Shown piece after piece: positions 33,170-43,819 of a stretch of DNA of 64,000 nucleotides. Position numbers and translations under genes: made by a program. Source of the stretch: Chondrus crispus (Eukaryota; Rhodophyta; Florideophyceae; Gigartinales; Gigartinaceae); the NCBI RefSeq assembly GCF_000350225.1, contig NW_005179185.1, positions 55,939 through 119,938 of the forward strand, in the 5' to 3' direction. The notes under the pieces were generated by a model. That model was not told the origin of the DNA. It saw nothing but the letters and a program-made list of their open reading frames with translations, and did not search any database. The number at the start of each line of letters is the position of its first letter. Position 1 is the stretch's first letter.

Positions 33170-34230
33170 TTAAGATGTTAACCGATACGGTACATACGTG
33201 GCTAGCGCGTGTATAGGTGGCCACGAGCACACCCACGTGTAGCTAGTGGCACCAGCTACTGCAGGTGTGCACGTGGTGCGCGACCGATCAGTGGGTTAGG
33301 ACAGTAGTTTACTTTTATTTATCGTAAGCTACAGTAAGCTGGATACAGTAAGTACAGCTGCAGTAGTCCGTCCGGGGCCACCGCCCTACTAGGGGGTATA
33401 AGATAGGGGCACCGGGCTGGAGGTAAACTGAGGCAAGCACGCCTCCCCTTACTTGCTACCCTAGTCCTTTTCCGGTACGGGTAGTAATCTCCGTCAAGTT
33501 TCTAGCTCGCCACCGGTCGTACTGCTCTACACCCCAGTATGACTGCGCGAGTCCAGTGTGGTGTACCTCCCTCGTCGAGTGCTTCCTACAGTGCCGGATT
33601 ATTCCTACCTGACGCTCCAGTGTACAGGTCCCCCAGGCTCCCTTATTTTACGTACAGCCTGTCCTTTTTCCGATACAGTTTTAGCGTCGCTACGGTTGTA
33701 CCACAAGTGGCACCCGTGGCCGGCTACGCGCAGTCGCTCCGTGGTGCGTAAACTGAGGAGACCAATAACAGGTTAGAAGCCAGCGCTGGAAAACCTACCG
33801 AACGGTCGTAGATTAGGCGCGAAAGGGACGGGGGCGAGCTTGCCCCAGTTTACTGTTGGGGACGGGTGTCAGATCTTAACCCCTCACAGGGACGCCCCGG
33901 ACACTGGTCCCAGTACAGTACCTGCCGCGTAGTTCGTGCCAGGTACCGTACACAATTAAGAACTGCCGCCAGAAATACTAATTACCGCGCGGATGCTGCG
34001 ACTACACGCGTGCGCTGCCGTACACGCATGATAGCTACCAACTACCGCACGGACCACACGTGTGCTACTGTACACGCATATTACACGTAGACTACCGCAC
34101 GGACGACACGTGTGCTATTGCACACGTACGCCACGCCACGACCGATCGGCACGCGCGCGCGCTCCCTACACGTGGGCACCCCGCCCACGTGTGCACCGTG
34201 CACGGCCGCCCGGTTATTAACCTCGGCGCG
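33170..34230 (+). mobile_element. LTR-like repeat B with CACGTG array
   Basis: 33200-33710 matches 10140-10600 inverted. The rest extends to a run of 50-bp tandem repeats and CACGTG motifs ending near CGGTTATTAACC. The start near TGTTAACCG (33176) and the end near CGGTTATTAACC could be imperfect inverted ends, which is tentative. Probably an LTR of the element carrying the Gag-like gene to its left. Confidence 0.5.
33978..34133. repeat. 50-bp tandem repeat, about three copies
   Basis: ACTACCGCACGGAC.ACACGT units start at 34041 and 34091, with a more diverged copy (ATTACCGCGCGGATG) at about 33980. Each unit contains an ACACGTGT-type palindrome. Confidence 0.8.
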
Positions 34231-34414
34231 CGCCCGTAGTTACTAATACATTGCTCAAGGAATTGGTCAGCTTCAAATCGGTCCTACTGCACGACAGACT
34301 GCTTAAATCCTCACGAAACCAATACTCCGTACGCTTCATGAGCGCCATCGCGCAGGTATGGGAGTTGCAAGCCACCAGTAATGGTAAGAAGGGGAGTTTA
34401 TGAAGATACCAGTA

Positions 34415-34927
34415 CAGGGGGGGTCGCGATATAGTGCCATCTTTGTTAGTGCCAGCTCTGATATAGTGCTACTCTTCTGCGAGTGGCACGAATTTTGAGC
34501 CAAAAACGAAGGGTCTCCAGAGAGGCAAGGCAGTTGGATGGACGTACTGCTCGAGAGGCGCTGCCGCCGTGGAAAGATATTATGCTGTTGCTAACTCGAA
34601 TAGAGACTATGGCGGAAAAGGCAGGGTCGATGATGCAATTGGACACCTGCACAAGTGTAGGCTGGCATTTACGGCTGGGAAAAAGGTGGAAGTCAATGCG
34701 ACGGCTCGGCAGTTACTAATAACAGAAATGCTTGATTAGACTTCACTCTGTAGTGATGATGCTAAGTAAAATATGAGTGATAGCGTCCTGCGAGCGGTCT
34801 TTCTGCGCAGTGATGAAAGGAAGTGGCTGCAAAAAGCCTTAAATTTCATTATCTTACAGCGCCTGGTTCGATATACTGCTGTTTTCGGCCCACTGACATT
34901 GGATAGCACTATATCGCGACCCCCCTG
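34415..34927. mobile_element. MITE with TA target site and about 22-bp inverted ends
   Basis: Left end TA then CAGGGGGGGTCGCGATATAG at 34413; right end CTATATCGCGACCCCCCTG then TA at 34929. Inverted ends plus TA flanks identify a Tc1/mariner-type non-autonomous element of about 513 bp. It does not share ends with the Tc1 relic at 20.7 kb. Confidence 0.85.
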
Positions 34928-34929
34928 TA

Positions 34930-35600
34930 TGGCGAACTGCTGGAGGGCATCCTGCATTAAGATTAGTACGGCTGCATCGACACGTAAGTTAGCCCTGTCC
35001 TCGAATGAGACCAAAATGGGTCTCACTGGATCTGTAAGCCCGTTTTGAGCACTCTCATTGGAAGAGAGCGCTCACAGCTACCACGCCCCACTCTCTAAAG
35101 ATGTCACATTACACGCCCTCCGGGACTCTAAGTAGAGGAGAGCGCTCACAGCTACTCTGCCCAACTCCTGATGATTGAGAGTCTCTCAATCGCAGTCATA
35201 TGGATCGCTCTCACAGTGCGTCTGTGAGCTCTCCGTTCTAGCGTTGTCGTTCTGTGTAGCCGGCATGCAAACTGTTCCTATAACATTGAACTGTTTATGT
35301 TCTACACAGCTCCCATCGAGGCTCGACATAGCGCTTCGCCCGCCGCCCCATTGCGCCCGCGACGGCCCGCTGCATCCTCGTCTTCCTCGCCATGCTCCCG
35401 CTCGTCGTCATCCTATTGCTGCTGCCGGGCGTGCACGCACCTGGGCCCCCATTGCACGATTCCGCCCCCCCCCCCCCACCGCGCCCTGAACCGTCGGCCC
35501 CGCCTCTTCCGTTGCCGTTCTCGCCGCCCGCCCGCCCGCCATCTCCGCCTTCGTGCTCTTCCACAACGAGTACGGTATATCCGGGTGGCAGAGTGTGCAT
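34930..35600. other. Stretch without a supported gene
   Basis: Holds a short repeated AGAGCGCTCACAGCTAC (about 35067 and 35141) and, at 35340-35560, a C-rich low-complexity segment including a run of 13 C. Open frames there are compositional. Confidence 0.4.
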
Positions 35601-36659
35601 GGAGATTCGCCATATGATGACGCCAACACCTGAAGGATGAGAATACCTGTAAGCTCCTCCACGGAAACAGATTTTCGTGGCCGCGATATGAGAACGCGGT
35701 TGAAATTTGATCTAACAATCTCAAGCACAGCGTTTGGGAGAAAGCATCTTAGGCAGTCCATTGTTGAGCCCACAGTATTTGATAACACAGTAGGAACTTC
35801 ATTGTTTTCACGATTTGACTGGATTTGATCCTTCAGCTTCGACAAGACACAGATCCCCTCCTTAATGTAGCGTTCGTCAAAATTTTATCGACATTGTCCA
35901 ACTCAACCACAACGTCAGTGAAAGGGGGTTGGTAGTTCCATTTATCCAATCCTACTGGTGTCCACCTCTCGTCATTATTATTAGGCATAAGCTCACTTCT
36001 TTGTTTCGACCTTTCCGGACAATTATCGCCTGGCACGGGTGACACACGCAACTCATAAGAGTTCTGCATTTCTTGTCTTTGTGCGTCTGAAAACAGCTCT
36101 ACTGGATCACCGAACGCACGCCACCAGACGTCTTCGTCAATAACTTGGAGAGCTCCTGCATTGTCAGGAGAGAATTGAAATTGACTGCAATGGTGCAATG
36201 CCGTTATCTCAGAATTATTTACTACGTCCTGAGAAAGAATAGAATCATCTGCAAATTGGCTGTTCTCCGATTGAGTACAATCAGAACTCGCGAATAGCGA
36301 CAATGAGAATAGATCATCACTAGATGACTCCAGATCAGACGAAAAATCAATCCTGCGCACAGTGCATCCCGGTTCGGCTGGTCCGCAGAAAACATTTGGG
36401 GCCTCCGACGCCGGATGTAATGTGATCGAGGGGTACTGCGGCGTGGTGATTGCGTCAACACCATCTACGTGAAAATGTCGGGTGTTGCGATCCTGTCTTC
36501 GCTGTTGACAGATAGTGAGGGTTTGATGGTGTAGTCATTGTCGACGTCGATAGGTCTCGTATTTGAGTTCATCGCAGTGAATAACGTCTCAGGACAGCAG
36601 GCGATCGTAGGTGAGTAGCTTGAAAGGGCACCCTTGCTCTCACGGTTGTTCGAATTCAA
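35590..36659 (-). pseudogene. piggyBac-like transposase relic (N-terminal half)
   Basis: Minus-strand frames in order: 36659-36222 (acidic/basic N-terminus), 36360-35833 (Ser/Asp-rich, ending DKWNYQPPFTD), 35845-35590 (CFLPNAVLEIVRSNF, then VSVEELTGILILQVLA). The last block matches the start of the DDE_Tnp_1_7 domain of piggyBac transposases: a helix with EI..SN, then the EL..FLG-like helix. The frame then runs into the C-rich repeat, so the catalytic Asp residues are missing. Motif-level assignment only. Confidence 0.45.
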
Positions 36660-37550
36660 TGGAACGCGATCCTTCCGATCGGGAGTATGCTGTTGCGTGT
36701 TTGAGTCCCACGTCCTTCTGTCTCCGCCATTACGAGACTAATGGTGAGCTCTGAGACCAGTTGAGTAATTGTTTCGAGATTTTAGTGGCATATTTCTCAA
36801 TGACGGAGATATACTCTCAAGAGGGCTATCGGGATTCTCAAATCCTCTCTAAATATTTTCAATGTCTCAAATTTGGATTCTCAAATGCCCTCTAAATGTT
36901 ACCAGTGTCTCTAATCAGAAAGGCAATTAAATTTTGGTCTCAAAGCGAGCACAAGGTTAGAGTAGATACGGCATAATCGGTCCCATAGTCGATGGCCCAT
37001 GTCTGACATGCTATAGTACGATTTTCCTCAATTCAGCGGAATTGGCGTTGGTTACGTCATACAATCTGCGATGAACAGAGAAGGCATCTGCACATGCCCT
37101 GCAGTAGATACACTCGGTAAATGCGACCTTCGTGCGTAATGACTGACACAGTGCGCAAAGATTGAGTCGTTATCGAAAACGGCAGTTTGCTACATATAAT
37201 AGGTCTCACACGCAGATCCTCGCCGCATGCAGCAAGATTTACTTCACGTGCAGAACAAGGATAAAATATGTATGTACTTGGTCTTTAAGAACTTTTTTGA
37301 TAATCATTGGCCATCCATAGTCTTTTCGTAAAAACCATTATGATAAATTAAAATTTGGGCAACTGTGATCTGATATCGCAATTGTACCGTTGCACAACCC
37401 CTCGATCGTCTTTTCTAAAATTCCTCTGCGAGAGACAATCCTTGGCTAGGCGCCTCCTCCCCCTGCCCAGTTCCAGCCCCAGTTCCATCCCCCTCCGCAT
37501 GCGCCACACACCCCTCCGCGCTACAAAGTCCCCATTCCGTTTATGTGTGA
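36660..37550. other. Stretch without a supported gene
   Basis: AT-rich. The phrase ATTCTCAAATCCTCTCTAAAT / ATTCTCAAATGCCCTCTAAAT occurs twice at about 36834 and 36882. Nothing else supported. Confidence 0.4.
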
Positions 37551-37854
37551 TACTGACGAACTTTCATTTGCCCAAGTATCCTCTACGTGCTGAGGACGCC
37601 GCCGACCTTCACTGCCAGCGTCTCGCTGCTTCCATTCTCCCTTCTCCCGCGCGCCCTCTCTCTACACGGCCCGTTCGCGCACCTACCGCCCCTGCTGCCG
37701 TTCCCGCTGACGGTAGCGCCGACCGCGGTGGGCGCGCATTCCGGTCCCTCCCGCTCCCGCCCCGGCCGCCCCTCCGCCTGTAATTCCGCAGCGCGTCGGC
37801 GCGGGATCTATTCTCGCGGCACGCGCTGGCCTCCATCTCGAGCCTGTCGAAGGG

Positions 37855-38808
37855 GCTCTCCGATGCTGCGCCCGCTGGGGCACGGCGCCATATCGAGCGT
37901 GCGCCCGGTGCGCCGCCGCTCCGACGCCGCGCTCTTCCCGCTCAAGGCCTTGCACAAGGCCAACGTCCTCGCGTCGCCCAGCCGCGTCGCCCACCTGCTC
38001 GAGGAGGGCCGCGAACTGGCGCGCTTCGCGCGCGCCTGCACCGTCTTCGTCTCCGCGCTCGTCGACGCCTTCGAGACCCGCACGCATCTGTACCTCGTCA
38101 CCCACGTCGCGCGCTACGGCGACCTGGCCGTTGTGCTCGCGCAACTGGAAGGAAATCGGCTGCCTGCGGACGCGACCCGGGAGGTGTTCGCCGAGATCGT
38201 GCTCGGGCTACAGGAGCTGCCCGGCATGGGCTACCTGTACCGCAACGTGATGCTGGACAACCTGCTACTTCGGCGTCAGGGAAAATCCAGCTAGTCGACT
38301 TGGGGCTGTTCAAGCGGCTGCTAGTGTCGCTGTGCTGCAGCGAGTGCTCCGTCTCCGGCGATGTGGCGCGGCTGTCCGTGCGGTCCGAGAACGGCGCCTC
38401 CGACGGCGCCCAGTCGCTGCTGTCGTGCTGCTCCAGCGACGACGGCGACTCGATCGTGCGGCTCCTTGCCCGCACGCACATCTTCGTCGGCACGCGCCGC
38501 TACTTCTCCCCCGAGCACCTGCCCGGGCGCCACCGCTCCAAGGGCGGCTACGGCGCGCCTGTGTACGTGTGGGCGTTAGGTGTCGTGCTGTACGTGCTCG
38601 CGACGGGAGAGTTCCCGCTCGGGAAGCGCGTGTCAAAGGGCAACTCCAAGGGCATGTTCGACGCGATCCGCCATGAGGAGACCCGGTACCCCACGCACAT
38701 GGACGCCGGGATGAATGCGCTCCTGTAGGGCTTGTGGAAAGGGACGTCGCCAAGCGGCTGAAGATCGCCGGCATCAAGATGCAGGCCTGGTTTGCCGGCT
38801 TGGACTGA
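37855..38808 (+). pseudogene. AGC-family protein kinase pseudogene
   Basis: GC-rich, plus strand. The kinase blocks occur in order. The glycine-rich loop LGHGAISSV is followed by FPLKALHK with the ATP-binding Lys. The catalytic loop reads YLYRNVMLDNLLL, where the essential Asp after Arg is Asn. After a 1-base shift in an A-run near 38286 comes VDLGLFKRL (DFG block). Then come GTRRYFSPEHL (activation-segment end), VWALGVVLYVL and, after a TAG at 38726-38728 and a further shift, ERDVAKRLKIAG..AWFAGLD ending at TGA 38806-38808. That final block is the typical end of an AGC kinase domain. Two frameshifts, a stop and a lost catalytic residue make it inactive. Confidence 0.8.
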
Positions 38809-39139
38809 GAAGGCGTGTGCGCGCGGGCCGCCATGGGCACAACGCGGGAGAAAGTGGTGAGGCTCATGTAGGAGCAGGGCGTTGAGCACGCTTGCTGGAG
38901 GACTGTGGGTCGGCGCGGTATGTGGGGCGGTTCTGAACGGCGCCAGTGCAGCGGTACGCGGACTTTGAGGTCCGCGTCGCAACTGCGATCCAGGGGCAGG
39001 TGAAGTGTGAAAGTGCATGCGGCTCGGGCGACCACTATTTTGATCACGAGGGCATCGGGAAAAATTTCTCAGAGATGCAACGATACAGAGAAAAAGACGT
39101 TTTGCAGCGTAGCGTCCGGGTCGGACAACACGACGGGTG

Positions 39140-40394
39140 TTAGTCGGACTCGTCTATGTTATGGATGGATCTGAACTGCGTTTCAACTCTGCGACGACAA
39201 TTCTCGCGATACCTCCTCTGCACCTGATGGCGTTTCTGAATCTGAGTAGTTGCGATATGATACCGTCGGTTCTTCCTTGTCTTTAAAAATCTAGAGTCCT
39301 CAGCACGTAGGGGATGCTTGTGCAAATGAAATTTCATCAGTCCCACACACAAACGGAATATACTGTCGTATCCAGCCTCGCTCCATTTCCGCTACGCCGC
39401 CATGACATTCCACAGTCCACAAAGCCGTCTAAAAAAGTTTCCGCTATAATTCTATCACTTGAGATGTGCCTGTCATTTGTCACCTCAGCTTGTGTTAGTG
39501 TTCCATTAATGGGCTTTTTCGTCGGATGGATAACACGACAGATCTCCTTCACCCCATAGTACCCCTTATCACACAGTACAGCCCAATAATTTGGGGACGC
39601 ATCGGACAAAGGCCCGTCATCGTCCATATCAGTTTCACCTTCTCCTTTGCGAAGTTGTTTTGCATGAAAAGGGAGCATCGCCTCAAATATTTTTAAATCA
39701 GACACCGACCCGGGCTCGTGAGCGCTGCAGCCAATCGCGAGACCAATCGGAAGTACCGACACTTCAGTTTTGTACCCATATAATTTGTGCTTGCCATTAA
39801 AGTACAGTTTGCTTTCCTCCACGCTGTCACTAAGGCGAAAAGACTGCTGGAATGTCACATCTGTGGAATAGCGCGGAATAGGGTATTTTTTAAATCCAAT
39901 CTTCTTGCTGCTCATGCGCTCCATTTTCCACTTCTTACTTTGATACTCCACATAGTGTTCAAACACTAGATACGAGAGAATATCTATAAATTTTGTAATC
40001 ATACACCCGAACGTGGGACCTTTTAAACTGAACATCTTGGCCAAGAAGTCCCATTGTCCTCCGCGCACGGCAAGTGTCATAAAAAGGACATCCCGAGGAG
40101 TATGTGAACATTTCCGCCCCGCCCCTCATTGCACCTCTCCTTGATTGAGTTTTCCAGGGTGCACCAAGTCGCATAGAACTCTGTAGGGCTGAAATTTGTC
40201 ATCTGAATGATAACGCTTGCTCCCCTATTTTCGTGAAGTTAATCATAAATTGGGGACCTGCTCTCCACCTCCTCATCCGTATCAATGGCGTCAGAGTCGG
40301 ATGCAAAGTCCTGCAAGTCTGCACGACGCTCGACGGCGGCATCGGAGAGCAAGAGTAAAGCTCTTGCAGCTTGTGCAGAGGTTACAGATGCCAT
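39140..40394 (-). pseudogene. Harbinger (PIF) transposase, copy 1
   Basis: Starts at ATG 40394 (MASVTSAQAARALLLLSDAA). The DDE_Tnp_4 catalytic region is at 40080-39337: STDVTFQQSFR (first Asp), LCDKGYYG (second Asp), SDRIIAETFLDG (final Glu). A basic C-terminal tail follows (39352-39140: HPLRAEDSRF, RRYRENCRRR). Frameshifts lie around 40080-40240 and 39340. The tail and N-terminus match copy 2 at 40847-42110. PIF/Harbinger elements usually need a second Myb-like protein; none is certain nearby. Confidence 0.8.
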
Positions 40395-40846
40395 TTTCAG
40401 GCTCTGGTAAAAAGAGAAGGAGTGATGGAAGGGAGAAAGAGGGGCTTGGTGTGATTGCAGTTTGGCAGAGTGCTTTACGGGCGTGCGATGTTTACATCTT
40501 ACCGGAAGACCAAGGAATATTGTAAAGGACCGCCCTTTTTTGAATTGGACCAATGATTTGTGAAAAACATTACAGCTCTGGTTATGGGGAAGTCAATCGA
40601 AAACAGATCACCTGGAACTGAAAAGACCATGTATTCTAGCAAATATTTCGAGAATACTGATGTACTTGATCAGTTCCAATTGCACAGTACTTTTACTGTA
40701 AGTATCAAATTCATATCCTGTGTGAGAGGTATTTGCATGAATGGTCTAATAGAATAAATTTGGAAATTATTCTGCATTTGTCATGAGAACATGTGTACCC
40801 ATTGTTGACGTTTTGATTACAGTACTACAGTATGTATACCCAAATC

Positions 40847-42110
40847 CTAATCGAGGACAGAATAATGATGATCGCTGTCCCTGTCCGGAGCGTACAGCTC
40901 CAAATTAAGACGACGGCGACGCTTCGCACGATATTTCTCTTCTGCACGCTCTCTTTTCATTACAGTCTTCTCCCCAATTGCATACTGCCGATTTTTGACC
41001 TGATTATGACGGTCCAAATCAGAAGCACGCAGCGGATGCCATTTAAGGTGAAGATTTGTCAGACTGATACACATCCTAAAATCTTATCATAACTTTTCTC
41101 CGCCCACCTGTACATGCTGGATAAATTATTCCAATTTGTGCACAGTCTCCCGAAGAAATTCTCCACAATAATACGATATGAGGATATCTTCTTGTTTTGC
41201 GCCTCATTGCATAACGTCAAATGTCCGTTAACTGGTTTGCGCCTCGGTATGACAGATCTAAGAAATTCACTTCATCCCTCGTACCCTTTATCAGCCTGCA
41301 GCTAATATCATACTTTTCGCATAACATTCCCAAGCAGCAATGTCCAATTCTCCGTCCTTCTTTCTCAAAGCATCAATATGAAACTCCTCCATCTTTCCCA
41401 TAATATCGATGTCCGCTACGGACTGGACCCCGGATAATGATCAGACCATCCAATCGCGAGACCGTTCGGTAAGACTGAAACTTCAACCTTATAGCCATAT
41501 AATTTATGCTTCCCGCTGAAATACTTTTCCCTTCTTCCATCCTTCCACTTGGCCTGTACGATTGCTGAAAAGTGACATCCGTTGCATAGCGGCAAAATTT
41601 AAACGTCTTAAATGTTTTCTGCATATGAATCATTCTCTTCATCTTCCAAGACTCGCTCTGATTAAGCACCAAAGTATCATATAGTTCCTCATTAATGACG
41701 TCCATAAACTTCATCACAGTGCGCTCGAATGTAGCACAACGTATTCCGAGTAATCGGCCTAAATAATTCCATTGTCCCCCGTACTTGAGCGCAGTTGGCG
41801 CAAACAACAGCACATCTTTTACCGCTGAATTGCGATTTTCGTCCTCGCCATACGTACCAGGATTTACTGACATGATCTTATAGCAAAAGTTATAGTTTTC
41901 CCATCTCATTCACGACAAAATTGGTCATTTGAGTGATTGCCTCAGAACCTCCTGTGTCATAGAATTTGTCAAACACAGGAGTGTTGGAGGCACATTCGTC
42001 GTCTGAGTCTTCATTTGAAGGATCTATATCATACTCATCAATAACGGTCTGAATCTCAACAGCGGCATCCCCGAGCAGTCGCAAAGCATTGTTCGCATCG
42101 ATATTTCCGC
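40847..42110 (-). pseudogene. Harbinger (PIF) transposase, copy 2
   Basis: Same layout as copy 1, more decayed: N-terminus 42084-41890 (LLGDAAVEIQ), a central region 41909-41373 (NYLGRLLGIRCATFERTVMK, YATDVTFQQSYR with the first Asp), then disrupted frames through 41100 and a matching C-terminal tail 41074-40847 (WHPLRASDLDR, AEEKYRAKRRRR). Divergence between the two copies shows separate insertions rather than recent duplication. Confidence 0.75.
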
Positions 42111-43810
42111 CACATCGCTTTGAAGGGGACGACGATGAGCGCCAGAGGGCTTAGCGGAGCGCTGAATATTCGGAGAGGAAAGGAACAAGGGAAGGCTAAT
42201 TTGCGTGCTGTATTGGACGTTTGCACGATTGGTGTGCAATGTTTGTGGCAGTTCAGAAAGGACCGCATCTTAATAGTGTTTGTCATTGTCATGTGCAAAA
42301 GGGCGGGGTTCAGTAAAAAAATTGAAAATCTGTATTTCGACACTGATTATGATAATCGGTGCTGTTTTGGGCAATGGGTCAGGGCCTCTCTAAGGATTGC
42401 GTGGACGGGCATGTATGGACGTGTATGGACGTGTAATACAATAGAGATTTTAAAAAAGGTGCATAATGCATTGCGCCGCGGTGCTGTCAGATGATGCGAT
42501 AAAGGGAGGAAAAGATAAAAACCCTATTGATGGGCGGGCTGAAGACAGGTTGCTGCACGGAATCGGTACAAGCTGGGGCACAGAACGCGGAGAGCTTGGT
42601 TCCAAGCTCCCTACTCCCTACAGTAATCGGCGAAGTCCTTCTGGAAGGACTTCGCCGATTACTGTAGGGAGCTCTTTTTCTAAGAGGTTTTGCAAATCTA
42701 CCGTCTTTTTTCAAACTCTTTTGAATTCGAATGGATCAGAAATGGATAAAGGTCTGTTGGTGATAGCCAATAGGTTTCTTCTCTATTGCTTTGCCAAAGC
42801 TTACTCTGTAATTGTGACGTTAATTATTTTCGTCCATGTGCGTCCATATGAAGTATCAGATGTATTAAAAGCTGAACGTTACAACAATTTTGCAGGGCCG
42901 TTTCATCCTTAAATAAATAAAAAGACTCCGTGAGTTAATGTTCAGGTAGCAAACAATCTTGAAAACGTCAACCGCTTCGTCTATGGCCCACAACAAGCAT
43001 GGACCAGGCTTCCCTTTCGGCTTCCCTTTCGCTTTTACAAAAAAGAACAATTTGCGAGCATGCCGAAAGATTGAAAAGAGAAGCATACATTAAAGACTCT
43101 GGTGCGATTTTAGGTGACCTAAGAAAATCCCAGGGTGCGTTTCGCGGCATCATCGGGGAGGACACCGCAGTTCTAAATGGTGTATTTTTGATATCGTGTG
43201 GGAATTTTCCGATACGTCTCCAAAGAGAGGCTCAGCATTGACCATGCACTGTCCCAGCGCCCCCTTCACTGTCGTTCACATCAACGTCCTATGCACCATG
43301 TCAATCCTCAACATTGACAACCACCGAATTCACGTTCGCTCATTTAACTGGTGCTCTTTATCTAGGTTGCATACCCGCGCATAGCGATGTCCCCACTCAG
43401 TGTGATATCTCCGGGGCGAGCAGGATGAGCATCTCCATATCACTGCTCCGTCTTTATCGTAGTGGCTATCCTCCAACTCGTTGCTATTGTGATACTACAA
43501 CAACGTTGGAAATCTTTATAATGCCCACACGCTGTTACGAAATGTACGGGGTATCATTTTCATCCTTAATTCTAGCTTCTCGTAGAAATGCACCTCAATC
43601 GGGTTGACCTGCTCGCCCCCATTCTCGAACTTCTGCCCAGTACTTTTCTCACCAAACACTCTCTAAGATACAAAATCATCACAAAGAAATAATTCAAAAC
43701 AACACAGAATAAAGTCAAAACGACACGAAAATGTATCACATAACCGCAAGTCAAGCGCCATACATCAGTCTTGTAGTGTACAGTCGTAGAAGTCCTGATT
43801 TCCGCACAAA
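42111..43810. other. Stretch without a supported gene
   Basis: Contains the hairpin at 42614-42671. Only short unrecognised frames otherwise. Confidence 0.35.
42614..42671. repeat. Perfect 28-bp-arm hairpin
   Basis: Arms 42614-42641 and 42644-42671 (CTCCCTACAGTAATCGGCG... and exact complement) with a 2-base loop. It carries the TACAGTA motif. Confidence 0.97.
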
Positions 43811-43819
43811 CCATACACG

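Noticed and set aside
35290-35600. Pro/Ala-rich frames on both strands
   Set aside because: Explained by the C-rich low-complexity run; open in several frames with no motif.
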